Below, piece after piece: positions 62,974 through 64,000 of a DNA stretch of 64,000 bases. Under the pieces are notes generated by a model, which was not told the DNA's origin, searched no databases, and saw nothing but the letters and a program-made list of their open reading frames with translations. Each line of letters opens with the position of its first letter. Position 1 is the stretch's first letter. This DNA comes from Thermoplasmata archaeon (GTDB taxonomy: Archaea > Thermoplasmatota > Thermoplasmata > Lutacidiplasmatales > UBA184), in contig JAKIWI010000002.1 of NCBI GenBank assembly GCA_022750115.1, positions 235,221-299,220 of the forward strand, read 5' to 3'. Position numbers and translations under genes: made by a program.

Positions 62974-64000
62974 ATGTCGGTTGGTGATGTCGTGCGAGTC
63001 CGCGGTTATCAGAAGCGACTTGCTGTTGCGGCTGATTTCGGAGTCCTCACCATTTTGCTCGTTACCGCTTTATCGGTAACTTCGAACGCAGCGGGTTCCA
63101 TCAGGACCGCCCACACCGCGCCCCACGCGCCTAACTCGCAGTTGAGTGCGCCAGGTTCCCTAATAGATCAGGTGTTCACTCACCCACAGTCCCCCGAACC
63201 GACGCACGTCGGCCGCCCATCGTCGATTGTCCTGCCCGCCCCCTCCCACATTGCATACACGGTAGACCCTCTGAACGGCTCGCTCCGACAAGGGCGCCAC
63301 GCGTCGACTCTACCCACCGCACCGACTGGATTGGCCTTCGACGGCGCGACAAACCAGCTCCTTCTCGGAGACGCAGGAGGGAGCAACGTTTTTTCATTGA
63401 ATGGGACCACGGGCCGATTGATCGAGGCCATATCGGATTTCCCAACCTCCACCGGCTCAGACCCAGAGGCACTCGTAATCGATCCGATTCACAGTATGCT
63501 TTGGGTCGCGAACCAGGGGGCCGGAATCACGGAAATCAGTCTCAAAAACGACACTCTGGTCAAACGTATTCCTCTTGTCGCTGGGGCGGATGGCATCACG
63601 TACGACCCGGTCAACCGGCTCGTATACGCAGTCGGTTTCGATGGGAACCTGACCGTAGTCAACACGACGACCCAAATGGTCGTGGGAACGCAGGCGGTCG
63701 GAGCGGGGTGCGCGCAGTCGCTCGCGTTTGACCCGGCGTCGAACTCGATTTACGTTGGTGGGGGAGGATGCGGCGGCGGCGCGCTAGTAGTTAACCCAAT
63801 CAATCTGAGCATCGCGGCTCGAATCCCGTCGCCGTGGAGCGCGGGCCTAGACTCGTACGCCGTGAGTTATGACCCGTTTGCAAACGTGATGGTCCTCCCG
63901 AGCGAGACTTCCGGGAATGTCAGTTTTGTTAACGCGACCACCAACACCCTGCTTGCCTCTGTTACCGTCGCTTCAACACTGGGCTTCGAAATGAGCGTGG
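62974..64000 (+). CDS. Secreted YncE/NHL-like beta-propeller protein, 3'-truncated by window edge
   Basis: Manual translation from ATG 62974: MSVGDVVRVRGYQKRLAVAADFGVLTILLVTALSVTSNAAG...LVIDPIHSMLWVANQGAGITEISLKNDTLVKRIPLVAGADGITYDPVNRLVYAVGFDGNLTVVNTTTQMVV..., no stop to 64000; missed by the ORF track because it runs off the end. Confidence 0.75.
   Translation, partial: MSVGDVVRVRGYQKRLAVAADFGVLTILLVTALSVTSNAAGSIRTAHTAPHAPNSQLSAPGSLIDQVFTHPQSPEPTHVGRPSSIVLPAPSHIAYTVDPLNGSLRQGRHASTLPTAPTGLAFDGATNQLLLGDAGGSNVFSLNGTTGRLIEAISDFPTSTGSDPEALVIDPIHSMLWVANQGAGITEISLKNDTLVKRIPLVAGADGITYDPVNRLVYAVGFDGNLTVVNTTTQMVVGTQAVGAGCAQSLAFDPASNSIYVGGGGCGGGALVVNPINLSIAARIPSPWSAGLDSYAVSYDPFANVMVLPSETSGNVSFVNATTNTLLASVTVASTLGFEMSV

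Overview
The window is a high-GC archaeal chromosome segment. The best lineage guess is a Thermoplasmatota-like euryarchaeon, based on ABCE1/RLI, an RfcL-type clamp loader, MptA/FolE2 and TATA boxes about 27 nt upstream of start codons; this is not proven. It is densely coding, with no rRNA, CRISPR array or transposase seen and no tRNA recognised. Roughly 1-27 kb and 31-45 kb form a cell-surface island. It contains four large kelch/PKD/Ig-like secreted proteins plus other secreted proteins with C-terminal anchors, three paralogous polytopic GT-C-like membrane proteins, three sulfatase-fold proteins that all carry Thr (WTVPSH) instead of the formylglycine Cys/Ser, tandem type I phosphodiesterases, and a secreted phosphoesterase. 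The rest is mostly housekeeping or metabolic: tryptophanase, OsmC, HtrA, RfcL, peroxiredoxin, MarC, DUF1684, acetamidase, MIP18, MptA, an FtsX/LolD-type ABC transporter and ABCE1. The most interesting candidate system is a duplicated two-gene cassette at 31.5-41.8 kb. It pairs a kelch propeller protein with a secreted clan GH-A-like glycosidase; one copy has the glycosidase inverted, and the C-terminal membrane anchor sits on different partners in the two copies. A recurrent mini-Ig domain (GLPxGC...C.P..G) with two cysteines is shared by at least six proteins. All family assignments come from reading motifs by eye; no database search was run.
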